Source: Enterocloster lavalensis
GTDB lineage: Bacteria; Bacillota; Clostridia; Lachnospirales; Lachnospiraceae
Length of the DNA: 64,000 nt
Reading direction: 5' to 3'
Assembly: GCF_902364025.1 (NCBI RefSeq)
Contig: NZ_CABJCG010000009.1
Span: forward strand, 64,965-128,964
The notes beneath the pieces are model-generated. The model was not told the origin of the DNA. It worked only from the letters and a program-made list of their open reading frames with translations, and did no database searches. This document shows positions 1 through 8,571 of the stretch, piece after piece. The position numbers and the translations under genes were made by a program. Each line of letters opens with the position of its first letter. Position 1 is the first letter of the stretch.

Positions 1-99
1 TTTCCGGAAAATGTCAAGCGGGATCAACAGGTATTCCGGCAGCAAATCCAGCTCCAGGCCGGTATTTTGGTGGAGAAGCGTTGGCCGGGAAAGAGATAA
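1..99 (+). CDS. C-terminal fragment of an unidentified protein
   Basis: Frame 1 is open from the window edge to a TAA at 97-99 and encodes 32 residues that are charged and glutamine-rich, ending in a basic tail (WPGKR). The start lies outside the window. The product cannot be identified from this fragment. The following promoter and regulator begin directly after it, so it belongs to a separate upstream unit. Confidence 0.5.
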   Translation, partial: FPENVKRDQQVFRQQIQLQAGILVEKRWPGKR

Positions 100-113
100 C
101 CTATTCGGTAAAA

Positions 114-131
114 TGTAAGGTTGACTTTACT
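114..131. promoter_or_regulatory. Operator O1 overlapping the -35 box
   Basis: An 18-base imperfect palindrome of the form TGTAAnGTTrACnTTACw. It covers the -35 hexamer. The same sequence pattern recurs 39 bases downstream, which points to a dimeric repressor, most simply the XRE protein encoded next. Confidence 0.6.
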
Positions 132-149
132 TTCCTCATGATTTATACT
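121..149 (+). promoter_or_regulatory. SigA-type promoter of the XRE regulator gene
   Basis: TTGACT at 121-126 and TATACT at 144-149 are separated by exactly 17 bases, a near-consensus vegetative promoter. It lies about 40 bases upstream of the XRE gene and is flanked by two copies of an 18-base palindrome, so repression by that regulator is likely. Confidence 0.75.
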
Positions 150-152
150 GAT

Positions 153-170
153 TGTAATGTTAACCTTACA
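153..170. promoter_or_regulatory. Operator O2 downstream of the -10 box
   Basis: TGTAATGTTAACCTTACA is a palindrome with a single mismatched pair, placed at about the transcription start. Together with the copy at 114-131 it brackets the promoter, a classic autorepression layout. Confidence 0.65.
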
Positions 171-190
171 AAGGGAGGGAAAATCAGATC

Positions 191-451
191 ATGAAGAACC
201 GCATCAAAGAGCTGCGGGAGCGGCGGGGCATGACCCAGGAACAGCTGGGAGAGATGGTGGGGACGTCCAGACAGGCGATCAATGCCATTGAGACGGAAAA
301 GTTTGAGCCGTCCATCTGGTTGGCCTATGACATTTCCAGAGTGTTCGGCTGCTCCATCGAGGAGGTATTTTTGTTCGGGGAGAGCGCGCGCAAATCCAGG
401 TCTGAGAGCAGCAGGAGGGAAAATAATGGCGGTCAGAAGCATACGGACTGA
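191..451 (+). CDS. XRE-family transcriptional regulator
   Basis: An 86-residue protein that is almost entirely one helix-turn-helix domain (about residues 5-60, with the motif GMTQEQLGEMVGTSRQAINA), followed by a charged tail. It resembles the small YozG-type XRE repressors common in Firmicutes. A clear ribosome site (AAAGGGAGG, 170-178) precedes the ATG. The two palindromes around its promoter suggest it represses its own transcription. It overlaps the deformylase start by 26 bases, so the two are co-transcribed. Small repressors of this type often sit with a membrane protein of a signalling pair; here the partner is a deformylase, which is less usual. The assignment is firm; the target genes are unknown. 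Confidence 0.88.
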   Translation: MKNRIKELRERRGMTQEQLGEMVGTSRQAINAIETEKFEPSIWLAYDISRVFGCSIEEVFLFGESARKSRSESSRRENNGGQKHTD

Positions 452-884
452 GGGGGACGAGGCGCTGAGGAAGCGCTGCAAGGAAGTGAAAACAGTGGAT
501 GAGCGCGTCCGCGCTCTGTTGGACGATATGATGGATACCCTGCACGCCACGGACGGGGCCGCGGCCCTGGCAGCAAACCAGGTGGGAATACTGAAACGGC
601 TGGTGGTGATCGATTATTGCGGGTATGTGCTGAAGCTGGTAAACCCGGTAATTGTAGGGCGGGACGGCGTCCAGGAGTGCCTGGAGGGGTGCTTGAGCTT
701 TCCCGGGCGCATCGCCAAAACCATCCGCCCCAAAAGCGTGACCGTGCAGGCGCTGGATGAGAATGGAGAAGAACTTCTGCTTACCGGCGAGGGCGAGATG
801 GCCAAATGCTTCTGCCATGAGCTGGAGCATTTGGACGGGGAGGTATTTTTGGACAAGGCGGTGGAGGTGCATAGTCTCTCATAG
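426..884 (+). CDS. def: Peptide deformylase
   Basis: A 152-residue metalloenzyme that removes the N-formyl group from nascent proteins. The three family motifs are present: motif I GAAALAANQ (44-52, with Asn where Pro is usual), motif II EGCLS (87-91, metal ligand Cys89) and motif III HELEH (131-135, metal ligands His131 and His135, catalytic Glu132). The ATG at 426 was chosen because GGAGGG lies 8-13 bases upstream; the frame remains open further 5' but has no ribosome site there. The length suits a short Gram-positive deformylase. The gene overlaps the XRE gene and its end overlaps the convergent MATE gene by 6 bases. Not the usual def-fmt context, so it may be an accessory copy. Confidence 0.88.
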   Translation: MAVRSIRTEGDEALRKRCKEVKTVDERVRALLDDMMDTLHATDGAAALAANQVGILKRLVVIDYCGYVLKLVNPVIVGRDGVQECLEGCLSFPGRIAKTIRPKSVTVQALDENGEELLLTGEGEMAKCFCHELEHLDGEVFLDKAVEVHSLS

Positions 885-2258
885 AGATTTGATCTCCCGC
901 AGACCGTCCGCCTCGTGGATCCATTTACCGCTCATCAAGCGGGAAACACACCAGATGGATTTGATCACATAATCTGCACGCAGACATAGCATGGTCAGCC
1001 ATGCAGGCCATCCAAAAATCAGGCCGGAGGCGATTCCCAGCGGAATGGAAACCAGCCACATAAACAGAATATCGGCTTTCATCAGAAACCTTGTATCCCC
1101 TCCGCCCCTCAACACACCCTTGGTCATGACGGATTGGACCGCCTGGAAAAAGATGATGATCACATAGGCGTTCATAAGCTGTCTGGTGATCCGTATGGTT
1201 TCCGGGGAGACGCGGTATAGGGATATTGTAAGCGGACCTAAAAGAAAGATCAGGACGGAGCCTACTGCGCCGAAAATAATGCTCAGCAGGTAAAATGTCT
1301 CACCCTGTTCGATGGCCCGCTTTTTATCGCCCAGCCCAATAGTATTTCCGGTGATAATGCCGGATGCGTTGGAGATGCCGGAAATGACCACGGTGCAAAG
1401 GCGGTCGATTACCTGGCAGATGGCATTTCCCGCTACCACGGCGGCGCCCATATGTCCCAGCACCACAGAAACAATATTTCCGCCCAATCCTAAAAGCGCA
1501 TCGCTGACCAGAACCGGTGCTCCCAGGCGGAAATAGCTTTTGTAAAATGCGGAGGATGGGGAGATTAACAGATGCCTTGGGCGCAGTCGCAGCTTTTTGT
1601 CGATAACCAGAATGTATAGAAATGTGGCAGCGAATTCAGCGGTTCTCGCAAGCAGCGTACCCAGGGCCGCGCCGGCGATCTCCATTCGGGGAGCGCCGAA
1701 TTTGCCGAAAATGAAGATATAGTTGGCAAGGATATTTACAACAAAAGATATAATCGAGACAACCAGCCCCAGTTTTGCCTGTCCCACGGAGCGCATCAGC
1801 TGGGCGGCCACCAGGCCTGTCCCGTGAATCGCAAAAATAAAGGCGGTGATCCGTAAATACCGCACGCCCTGGTCGATGACCGCTTGTTCCGAAGTATAAA
1901 TCCTCATAATCCGGTCTGGGATTAAGAGTGTCAGCACTGTAAAGAAAAGCGCTGCGCCCAGTGCCAGTCTCAGGGCCATGGAGAACGTCTCACGCACTTT
2001 TTCGCTGTTACCGGCGCCCCAGTATTGTGCAGCCAGTACGCTGGAACCGCCGATAATTCCCATGCACAGCACGCTGAAAAAAGCGTAATATTGGTTGGCC
2101 AGGCTGGAAGCTGAAAGCTGAACCTCACCGAAGGAGCCCAGCATCATAGTGTCCAGCATATTTACCCCCATATTGATGGCCTGCTGCAGCGCTACTGGAA
2201 GCATGATTGACAAAACCGATGTGTAAAAAGCTTTTTCTTTGACCAAAGTGATTCTCAT
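879..2258 (-). CDS. MATE family efflux transporter
   Basis: A 459-residue integral membrane protein of the MATE fold, with about 12 hydrophobic segments in two repeats and characteristic stretches such as MLDTMMLGSFGEVQLSA near residue 35. These proteins export drugs or metabolites using Na+ or H+ gradients. I placed the start at 2258 (MRITLVKEK) because GGGAGG lies just upstream; a longer open frame to 2372 has no ribosome site and a non-family N-terminus. It is the last gene of the minus-strand carboxylate cluster and may share its transcript, but a strong hairpin at 2279-2320 lies in the gap. Substrate unknown. Confidence 0.85.
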   Translation of the reverse strand: MRITLVKEKAFYTSVLSIMLPVALQQAINMGVNMLDTMMLGSFGEVQLSASSLANQYYAFFSVLCMGIIGGSSVLAAQYWGAGNSEKVRETFSMALRLALGAALFFTVLTLLIPDRIMRIYTSEQAVIDQGVRYLRITAFIFAIHGTGLVAAQLMRSVGQAKLGLVVSIISFVVNILANYIFIFGKFGAPRMEIAGAALGTLLARTAEFAATFLYILVIDKKLRLRPRHLLISPSSAFYKSYFRLGAPVLVSDALLGLGGNIVSVVLGHMGAAVVAGNAICQVIDRLCTVVISGISNASGIITGNTIGLGDKKRAIEQGETFYLLSIIFGAVGSVLIFLLGPLTISLYRVSPETIRITRQLMNAYVIIIFFQAVQSVMTKGVLRGGGDTRFLMKADILFMWLVSIPLGIASGLIFGWPAWLTMLCLRADYVIKSIWCVSRLMSGKWIHEADGLREIKSL

Positions 2259-2278
2259 ATTAACCTCCCTTCCGGTTA

Positions 2279-2320
2279 ATACCGGGGCGCAGCGAAAAAT
2301 CAGCCGCAGCGCCCCGGTAT
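2279..2320. other. Strong intergenic hairpin
   Basis: Perfect 12-base arms ATACCGGGGCGC (2279-2290) and GCGCCCCGGTAT (2309-2320). A T-rich run follows only on the plus strand, whereas both flanking genes are on the minus strand. It therefore looks more like an mRNA-processing or stability element between the two genes than a terminator of the operon. Confidence 0.6.
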
Positions 2321-2332
2321 TGTTTTGTTTGC

Positions 2333-3490
2333 TTACTGATCCCGGATGGAACCGTCCACATTCAGGCGGCACATAACCGGCATGGGGAGTGCGGGAAAAC
2401 GTTTGTCCACATCCTCCACCAGATCAATGCCCAGGCCCGGCGCTTCCGGGAGCGGCACATAACCGTCAACCGGCTTTGCATACCGGGTCACCAGATCACA
2501 TTTGCGATGTTCCCTGTCTTTCATCAGCGGGCCCTCGGGATCAGGGTACTCACAGATCAGCAGGTTGTCGATGGATGCGCAGAACTGCATCTCAGCGGCC
2601 GTGCACACTGGGCTCAACGGGTTATGGGGTACAATGGGGCACATTCTTGTCTCCGCAAGGGCGGCGATTTTTTTTGCGCCGGTTATGCCGCCGGCCGTGG
2701 TGAGGCTGACCCGGACATAATTGGCGGCTTTTCGGTCCAAAAGATCCTGGAATTCAAAAATGGTGTGCAGGCGCTCGCCGGTTGCGATGGGAATCTGACT
2801 GTGCTGCACCACATAGGCCATAGCCTCGTTGTTGCCCGGCGGGATGGGATCCTCCACGAACAGCGGGTGGGTGTCCACGATCTCATTGATCAGAACCACC
2901 GCTTCCCCGGGCAGGCTGCGCCGGTGCAGTTCGATACACAGATCCATATTATCGCCTACCGCTTCCCGCATCAGGTGGACGCGCCGGATCGCCTCGTCCA
3001 TATTTTTAACATGGGTTTTGTCGTAAGGCATGGAAATCGGCTCATCCAGGAAGGGGGAGAGGTGGCCCACTGCTGTATAGCCTTGCGCCCGTTTCTTTTT
3101 GCAGTTCTCCACAAGTTCGTCGTCGTTGCGGGCCATTACGTGCCCATATACCCGGATCTTATCCCGACATTTGCCGCCAAGCAATTTGTAGATGGGTACG
3201 TTGTAAAACTTTCCCGCGATGTCCCAAAGCGCTACGTCGATAGCAGAGATGGCTCCCATTACCGCGGAGCCCCTGAAATAAGAACCGCGGAACATGGCTT
3301 GCCAGAGATGCTCGATTTCTAAGGGATCTTTTCCTACCAGAAAGGCGGAAAAATTCTCAATCTGAGCAGCAGAGGCGTCCAGCGCTCCGAAGGCCCCGCT
3401 CTCGCCGATTCCGTAGATTCCTTCGTCCGTCATGATTTTGGCATAGCAGTAGCGGTTGGCCCGTATTGCTTTCACTTCTGTTATTTTCAT
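2333..3490 (-). CDS. Enolase-superfamily dehydratase, galactonate/mannonate dehydratase-like
   Basis: A 385-residue member of the mandelate racemase/muconate lactonizing enzyme family. The N-terminal capping domain is followed by a barrel carrying metal ligands Glu187 (CIELH), Glu213 (FVEDP) and Glu239 (GER) and the conserved His289 (PHNPLSP). The barrel sequence looks closest to D-galactonate or mannonate dehydratases, which remove water from a sugar acid to give a 2-keto-3-deoxy acid. The first metal ligand is Glu where most relatives have Asp. Start supported by AAGGAGG. It sits between two carriers and a second enolase-superfamily gene. Family firm, substrate not. Confidence 0.85.
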   Translation of the reverse strand: MKITEVKAIRANRYCYAKIMTDEGIYGIGESGAFGALDASAAQIENFSAFLVGKDPLEIEHLWQAMFRGSYFRGSAVMGAISAIDVALWDIAGKFYNVPIYKLLGGKCRDKIRVYGHVMARNDDELVENCKKKRAQGYTAVGHLSPFLDEPISMPYDKTHVKNMDEAIRRVHLMREAVGDNMDLCIELHRRSLPGEAVVLINEIVDTHPLFVEDPIPPGNNEAMAYVVQHSQIPIATGERLHTIFEFQDLLDRKAANYVRVSLTTAGGITGAKKIAALAETRMCPIVPHNPLSPVCTAAEMQFCASIDNLLICEYPDPEGPLMKDREHRKCDLVTRYAKPVDGYVPLPEAPGLGIDLVEDVDKRFPALPMPVMCRLNVDGSIRDQ

Positions 3491-3514
3491 TTTGTTCCTC
3501 CTTCAGATGCAGTC

Positions 3515-4795
3515 TTAATAGAGTGGGAATAAAAATGGTACCGTGGCCATAAAGGCTACCATCTCCACAACAAATACAAAGAGACCTCCTTTAAAATACT
3601 GTTTCATATTGTATTTTCCGGCATTGTATCCCAGGGCGGTTACGTTGGAGGCCATGGGTGTCAGCATAGCAGCGCCGGAACCGATGGTAACCGCCAGAAC
3701 CAGCGCGGTAGGGTTCCATCCGTGACTTACCGCAGTGATAACCGCCAGGGGACGGAAAATATTTAGAACGGTGGCGTTGTACATGATCTGGGTCAGTCCG
3801 GCCGATACGAAATAGAACAGGAATAACACGGCAAAGGAGCTGTTGGTGTAGGTCAGAATTTTGTCGATTGCGTTGGCAATCAGTACGTCTGCTCCGGTGT
3901 TTACCAGGGCGGTTGCGATGGGCAGCATACCAACGGAGCACAGGATCACCGACATGCCCATGTTGTTGGGTACTTCCCTCGGCTTTAAGATACCGCAGAA
4001 TACCATTAACAGCGCGCCGATCAACGGAGGAATTGTAGAGTCGCCGCCGGTCAGGGACATCACGACCAGCCCCACAATGGTGCCCACAAAGATGATAACC
4101 GCCATTCTTTCCTTAGCAGGGCTTAGCGCGGAGTCTTTCACCGTCCGGGACAAATCTACCTGATATTCCTCAGCCTTAAAAGAAGGTGCAAACCGGTGGT
4201 TTACGAAGATAACCGCCGCCATTACCGCGATTCCCAGGGGCAGCTTGGCGATCATCTGGGTGAAGTATGTAAATTCGCCCACGCCGCCCAGCTGGGTAAT
4301 GATCTGATTGATCATGTTGTAGCCGCCCGCGTTGCCGCCCAGAGGCAGAAGTCCGGCCCATACCTGGCACAGGATGGCGCTGTTCTGGATAAACTTGCTG
4401 GACGGACGGTCCTGTGCCTTGCAGATGGTATAAATGATCGGAAGCACAATATTGAGACTGTTGGTACCGTTTGTGAAGCTGGTCAGCATAAAGATGATGA
4501 ACGCCAGCCCCATCATGATTTTTGTATCGCTGGCCCCGGGCTTTATGATATTGTTGCTCAGTTTTTTTAACAGGCTTGTCCGGGACAGTCCGGCCGCCAC
4601 CACAAACATGGAGGCCATCATCACCACCGAGCTGTTGAGGAGCCCGGCCCAGGTTTCGTTAAAGGTTGTAATTCCGCCTAATTGCAGCAGCACTGCGCAG
4701 GTAACCGCGCAGGTGGCGATACTGAATTTATTGCTGCACATCAGGACTATTACGACCAAATATACAAACAGTACATACATGATTCCAAAATTCAT
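3515..4795 (-). CDS. DASS/SLC13-type anion symporter
   Basis: A 426-residue membrane protein with about 11 hydrophobic segments and the repeated amphipathic, Asn/Thr-rich loops of the divalent anion:Na+ symporter and CitM/ArsB-like superfamily (for example FTNGTNSLN near residue 110 and ITIGSGAAMLTPMASN near residue 380). Such carriers take up di- or tricarboxylates. The start at 4795 (MNFGIMYV) follows a GGGGGA ribosome site and gives a normal N-terminal membrane segment; a longer open frame has none. Lying between two enolase-superfamily genes, it probably imports their acid substrate. Confidence 0.78.
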   Translation of the reverse strand: MNFGIMYVLFVYLVVIVLMCSNKFSIATCAVTCAVLLQLGGITTFNETWAGLLNSSVVMMASMFVVAAGLSRTSLLKKLSNNIIKPGASDTKIMMGLAFIIFMLTSFTNGTNSLNIVLPIIYTICKAQDRPSSKFIQNSAILCQVWAGLLPLGGNAGGYNMINQIITQLGGVGEFTYFTQMIAKLPLGIAVMAAVIFVNHRFAPSFKAEEYQVDLSRTVKDSALSPAKERMAVIIFVGTIVGLVVMSLTGGDSTIPPLIGALLMVFCGILKPREVPNNMGMSVILCSVGMLPIATALVNTGADVLIANAIDKILTYTNSSFAVLFLFYFVSAGLTQIMYNATVLNIFRPLAVITAVSHGWNPTALVLAVTIGSGAAMLTPMASNVTALGYNAGKYNMKQYFKGGLFVFVVEMVAFMATVPFLFPLY

Positions 4796-4838
4796 AGTTT
4801 TTCCCCCTGCCTTTGTGATTAATTGTAATTTTATGAGA

Positions 4839-5918
4839 TTAGGAAATGCGGTACGGCGCCAGTACCTCCCGGTTAATGTCAAAGGAGGCTCCCGGGTTTT
4901 CCGGCGGAGATACCGTGCCGTCCTCATTAATCAGGACCGGATACTGATAAGCGTCGTATGCCAGCTTGTCAAAGGTGGGCGAGTAGAACTCGGTGATGGC
5001 GGCATTGTTCATTGCGCAGTTTAAATGCACGTGGACCTGCTGCAATCCATGGGGTGCGATCCATATGTGGTTTGCTTCCGCCACATTGCCGATTTTCATT
5101 ACCTGGGAGACGCCGCCGCAGAGCCCGGCATCCGGCTGGATAAAGGAAACCGCTCCCGTGCCTATGAGCTGGGACTCCTCAAACAGGCCCTGAAGGCTCT
5201 CGCCTGCGGCCAGCGGAATCCAGGTATTTCCGGAAAGCTTTTTAAAGCCTTCAAAATCCAGGGCATCTAAAGGTTCTTCAAACCAGAAAAGCATATCTTC
5301 CTCCACCCGTTTGGCAAATTCCGTGGCTTCGTTCAGTTTCCAGGCGCAGTTGGCGTCCACCAGCAGCTTTACATCCGGTCCAATGACTTCCCGGACCGCG
5401 TGCACACGCTTGGCATCCTCCTGGGGACTCATGCCGCCCACTTTCATTTTTACTGCTTTGGCGTTCCAACTCAGGTACATTTCCATCTCATGCTGCAAGT
5501 CCAGAATCGTTTTGTCCGGGGCGTAGTATCCGCCTGCCACATAGCACTCCAGCCTGGTCCTGACGCCCCCCAGAAGCTTGTAAAGAGGCATGCCTGCAAC
5601 CTTGGCTTTTAAATCCCACAGTGCGATATCGATGGCGGACAGGGTTCCGATATATTTTTTTCCATCCCGGGTCGCGTACAGCTTCTGCCATATTTTCTCA
5701 ATGCACAGCGGGTCCTCGCCGATCAGCAATTCCTTAAAGGTCTCAAAATTCGGCGTTCTGAGCCCTGCGCCCACCCCAGTGATGCCCTCGTCCGTCTCAA
5801 TGTAGACCAGACTTAGGTTGTTGTAGAGGTATTTTTGGGTTCCCCGGCCCCGGCCGCTTGTGACAACCCGCGGTTTTTCCCAACGGTAAGACTCTACATA
5901 AGCGTTTGTAATTTTCAT
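4839..5918 (-). CDS. Mandelate racemase-subgroup enolase-superfamily enzyme
   Basis: A 359-residue protein with the full active site of the mandelate racemase subgroup: the Lys-x-Lys pair K157/K159 (AVKMKV), metal ligands Asp188 (DAN), Glu214 (FEEP) and Glu240 (GES), and catalytic His290 (APHGLQ). Enzymes of this group abstract an alpha proton from a carboxylate and then racemise or dehydrate it. Start at 5918 follows GAAAGGAG; the frame runs 14 codons further but without a ribosome site. Its different active site from the neighbour at 2333-3490 suggests two successive or alternative substrates. Substrate cannot be read from sequence. Confidence 0.86.
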   Translation of the reverse strand: MKITNAYVESYRWEKPRVVTSGRGRGTQKYLYNNLSLVYIETDEGITGVGAGLRTPNFETFKELLIGEDPLCIEKIWQKLYATRDGKKYIGTLSAIDIALWDLKAKVAGMPLYKLLGGVRTRLECYVAGGYYAPDKTILDLQHEMEMYLSWNAKAVKMKVGGMSPQEDAKRVHAVREVIGPDVKLLVDANCAWKLNEATEFAKRVEEDMLFWFEEPLDALDFEGFKKLSGNTWIPLAAGESLQGLFEESQLIGTGAVSFIQPDAGLCGGVSQVMKIGNVAEANHIWIAPHGLQQVHVHLNCAMNNAAITEFYSPTFDKLAYDAYQYPVLINEDGTVSPPENPGASFDINREVLAPYRIS

Positions 5919-5940
5919 AAATGTTGCTCCTTTCAGGTTT

Positions 5941-7188
5941 TTATTTAAATATTGAGACAATTCCCAGAGAGCTGGCCACGGATGCCCATACCAGGAATAG
6001 ACCTGCGTAAAGAAATAGTTTGTTAAAAGATTTTTTGTTTTCCTTCTCCGTTGGACTGTAGCAGGCGGAGTAATACGCCATTGAGTTTGCTCCGATGGTG
6101 GACATTGGGCTGATGGCAGTTGCGTTGGCCCCGATCACCACGGCCCAGAACATGGTGGAGATATTTAACCCCGGTATACTCTCCGCCAGGCTGGAGATCG
6201 TGGCGGACATGGTGGGGATGACCACGCCGTTGCCGGAAGAGAACAGGGACATCACACCGCAGATCATAGTCATAACGGCAGGAGCGATTGTCCGATTGGC
6301 CACCGCAGCGATCCCGGTGGAGATCAGTTCTACCCCGCCGAAGCCGGAGATTACGCCGACGTATACGGTCATGCCGCCGATCATGATCAGAGTGGACCAG
6401 GGAATTCCGCGAACTACCTTGTCCGGGTCGCCGCAGCCCAGGCACAGCAGAACCACACCGGCACAGATAGGCGTTACCATCATGTCAATTTTTAAGAATA
6501 GGTTGCAGATGATGAAGGTTACAAATCCGATCAGCGTGAGAATCTGATCCCGGCCAAGCTTGACCTGCTCCCTCTCTTTCAGGGAAATGGGTTCCATTTT
6601 ATGCCATCCGTGGTACAGGTAGAGAGCGATAAACAGAACGGTCCCCATGAGCGCCATATTGAACGCCCCGTGCCACAGGTTTAGCACATAACCCTGTTCC
6701 TCCGCGTAGGCGGCAATATTGAGGCCTTGCATGGAATAGGGGGAAATTCCCCAGGCGAACATCGTGAAGAACGTCACAAATCCCAATTTGAACGGATCCT
6801 TGAACCCCAATTCAAAAGCCATAGCGAAAATCAGAGGGGTCAATACATTGCTCAGTCCCAACTGGAACCAGCTGGCAACGCCGATGCCGAAATACAGGAT
6901 AATGGGAAGCAGGCGTATGGCTTTTCCTTTTGCTGCCTTTAATACCAGATTTCCCACAATGTTCAGAGTTCCATTGTTTCTGGCGATTACGATAAGTACC
7001 TGCATCCCCATCATCCGCAGAAAAATCTGCAGGTTAAAGCTGTTGTAAATATCTTTTAATTTCATACCGCCCATGGTGCCGATGAAAAATGCCATTGCCA
7101 GACCGACAATACCCACATTAATGTTTTTTACATTTGCAATCACAATAATGATGATCAATCCGATTAATGAAATGATAGCCCAGTTCAT
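5941..7188 (-). CDS. MatC-like dicarboxylate carrier
   Basis: A 415-residue membrane protein with about 11 hydrophobic segments. Its first 40 residues (MNWAIISLIGLIIIIVIAN, then a glycine-rich second helix) look like the MatC N-terminal region of malonate/dicarboxylate carriers, and the C-terminal half carries the ion-transporter-superfamily loop SSGNGVVIPTMSATI. It is the first gene of the minus-strand operon, with an AAGGAGGAG ribosome site, and is divergent from the LysR gene at 7408. Likely role is import of the carboxylate that induces the LysR protein. Confidence 0.78.
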   Translation of the reverse strand: MNWAIISLIGLIIIIVIANVKNINVGIVGLAMAFFIGTMGGMKLKDIYNSFNLQIFLRMMGMQVLIVIARNNGTLNIVGNLVLKAAKGKAIRLLPIILYFGIGVASWFQLGLSNVLTPLIFAMAFELGFKDPFKLGFVTFFTMFAWGISPYSMQGLNIAAYAEEQGYVLNLWHGAFNMALMGTVLFIALYLYHGWHKMEPISLKEREQVKLGRDQILTLIGFVTFIICNLFLKIDMMVTPICAGVVLLCLGCGDPDKVVRGIPWSTLIMIGGMTVYVGVISGFGGVELISTGIAAVANRTIAPAVMTMICGVMSLFSSGNGVVIPTMSATISSLAESIPGLNISTMFWAVVIGANATAISPMSTIGANSMAYYSACYSPTEKENKKSFNKLFLYAGLFLVWASVASSLGIVSIFK

Positions 7189-7349
7189 AAACTGTTTTCT
7201 CCTCCTTTTTCGTGTAGAAAGCCCCCGGTTTCACGCTTTGTTCTCTTTACAGGCGGGCTATGTGCCGCGCCCCCGCGCAGCGGTGTTGATTCTGTTGCAT
7301 TTCAAAATACCCGATTCCTCCTTTGCTATGTGAATGTTAAATGGAAGCA

Positions 7350-7378
7350 TTGATTTCTCGCCCCGAAGCCTTTACAAT
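7350..7378 (+). promoter_or_regulatory. Promoter of the divergent LysR gene
   Basis: TTGATT (7350-7355) and TACAAT (7373-7378) with a 17-base spacer, about 30 bases before the ATG. The 219-base divergent region between the two operons should also hold the activator site for the minus-strand genes, but I could not assign it. Confidence 0.6.
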
Positions 7379-7407
7379 GGTACTATCATGTACAAGGAGG
7401 GCGGTAT

Positions 7408-8391
7408 ATGCCGGAGCGTTTGGACTACATTGTGGCCATTGTGGAAGAACAAAATATCACGCGCGCTGCCAGGAGGCTTTTTATCACACAGCCGGCTTTG
7501 ACCAAGTATATCAATAAACTGGAAGAGGAATATGGGATCATTCTGTTCGACCGGAAAAGTTCTCCGATCACTCTTACAGAAGCGGGAAGGGTGTTTCTGG
7601 AGGAAAAAACGCGTATTGAGATCGCGGAACAGAACCTGCGCCATCGGTTGGAGGCGTTAAAAAACAGCAATGTCACGATCACGCTTGGAATCGGCCACGA
7701 CAGGGCTCCGCGCTGGGTTCCAAAGCTTTTGCAGGAGTTTTGCCGACGGTATCCGGATATCAATTTTATGATAAAAGGCGCGGGTGAGCTGTCGTTGCCG
7801 GACAAGCTGCGCAGTGGTGAGATTGACATTGCTGTTGGAGTTTTTGAGAGTAATGAGGATAATATGGAATGGCGGTATCTTACAGTGGAAAAACTGCGTT
7901 TACTTGTTCCTTTGGCCTTCGGTATATTTCCAGAAGGGTTTTCTCCGGAGGAGAGTGTGAACCATCCATATATACTGAAACCGGAGCAGTTAAACGGATT
8001 GGATTATATTTCCCCTGCTATTACCATGGGGGCGTATGACAGCTATCAGGTATTACGGCAATTATATTCCCTCCATATTGGGAGGCAGATAACCACTACC
8101 AGCGCCAGGACAATTCGTTCCATGGTTATACATGATTTGGGTTATGGTTATGGTGTTGTTGGCTCTGCATCTAACCTTCAGGACGAGAATGGAGTTTTCA
8201 AAGCGGGTTGTTGTATTTTACCGGGCCTTCCGACGCGACGTTTCACAAGGGCGGCATATCATTCAAACCATAGGCATGTTGAACTGCTCAGGGATTTTAC
8301 AGATATATTGGAGCGGCAAATTATCGAAGGCTGCTTACCAGGCAGTATTTATTGGAAAGATTATCAAAACGAGGAGCCTTTGTTTGTATAA
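7408..8391 (+). CDS. LysR-family transcriptional regulator
   Basis: A 327-residue protein with an N-terminal winged helix-turn-helix (about 1-65, motif NITRAARRLFITQPALTKYI) and a periplasmic-binding-protein-like effector domain. Start preceded by AAGGAGGG. Divergent from the carboxylate operon at 879-7188, the standard arrangement for a LysR activator responding to the imported substrate. It is one of four LysR genes in the window. Confidence 0.92.
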   Translation: MPERLDYIVAIVEEQNITRAARRLFITQPALTKYINKLEEEYGIILFDRKSSPITLTEAGRVFLEEKTRIEIAEQNLRHRLEALKNSNVTITLGIGHDRAPRWVPKLLQEFCRRYPDINFMIKGAGELSLPDKLRSGEIDIAVGVFESNEDNMEWRYLTVEKLRLLVPLAFGIFPEGFSPEESVNHPYILKPEQLNGLDYISPAITMGAYDSYQVLRQLYSLHIGRQITTTSARTIRSMVIHDLGYGYGVVGSASNLQDENGVFKAGCCILPGLPTRRFTRAAYHSNHRHVELLRDFTDILERQIIEGCLPGSIYWKDYQNEEPLFV

Positions 8392-8506
8392 ATATTACAG
8401 TTTGTAGATAGAATTGTAAAATGTATTTATACTTATTAGACAATAACTGAGTGGTTATACCTTTATATTTGAGCTTAAGGATTATACATGCTGCGAATGG
8501 GGATTC

Positions 8507-8535
8507 TTGACAAACCCTTATATTTCATGTAATCT
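8507..8535 (+). promoter_or_regulatory. Candidate promoter of the MarR gene
   Basis: A perfect TTGACA (8507-8512) is followed after 17 bases by TAATCT (8530-8535), a poor -10. The start codon is at 8572. GCTTAA at 8473-8478 resembles the half-site seen in front of the M20 gene, so MarR autoregulation is possible. Confidence 0.4.
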
Positions 8536-8571
8536 TAACAGGAATACCAGATACAGGGGTGAAGAGCAGAG

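Noticed and set aside
2279..2320. Terminator of the minus-strand operon
   Set aside because: No T-run follows the stem in the direction of transcription; the T-rich side is upstream.
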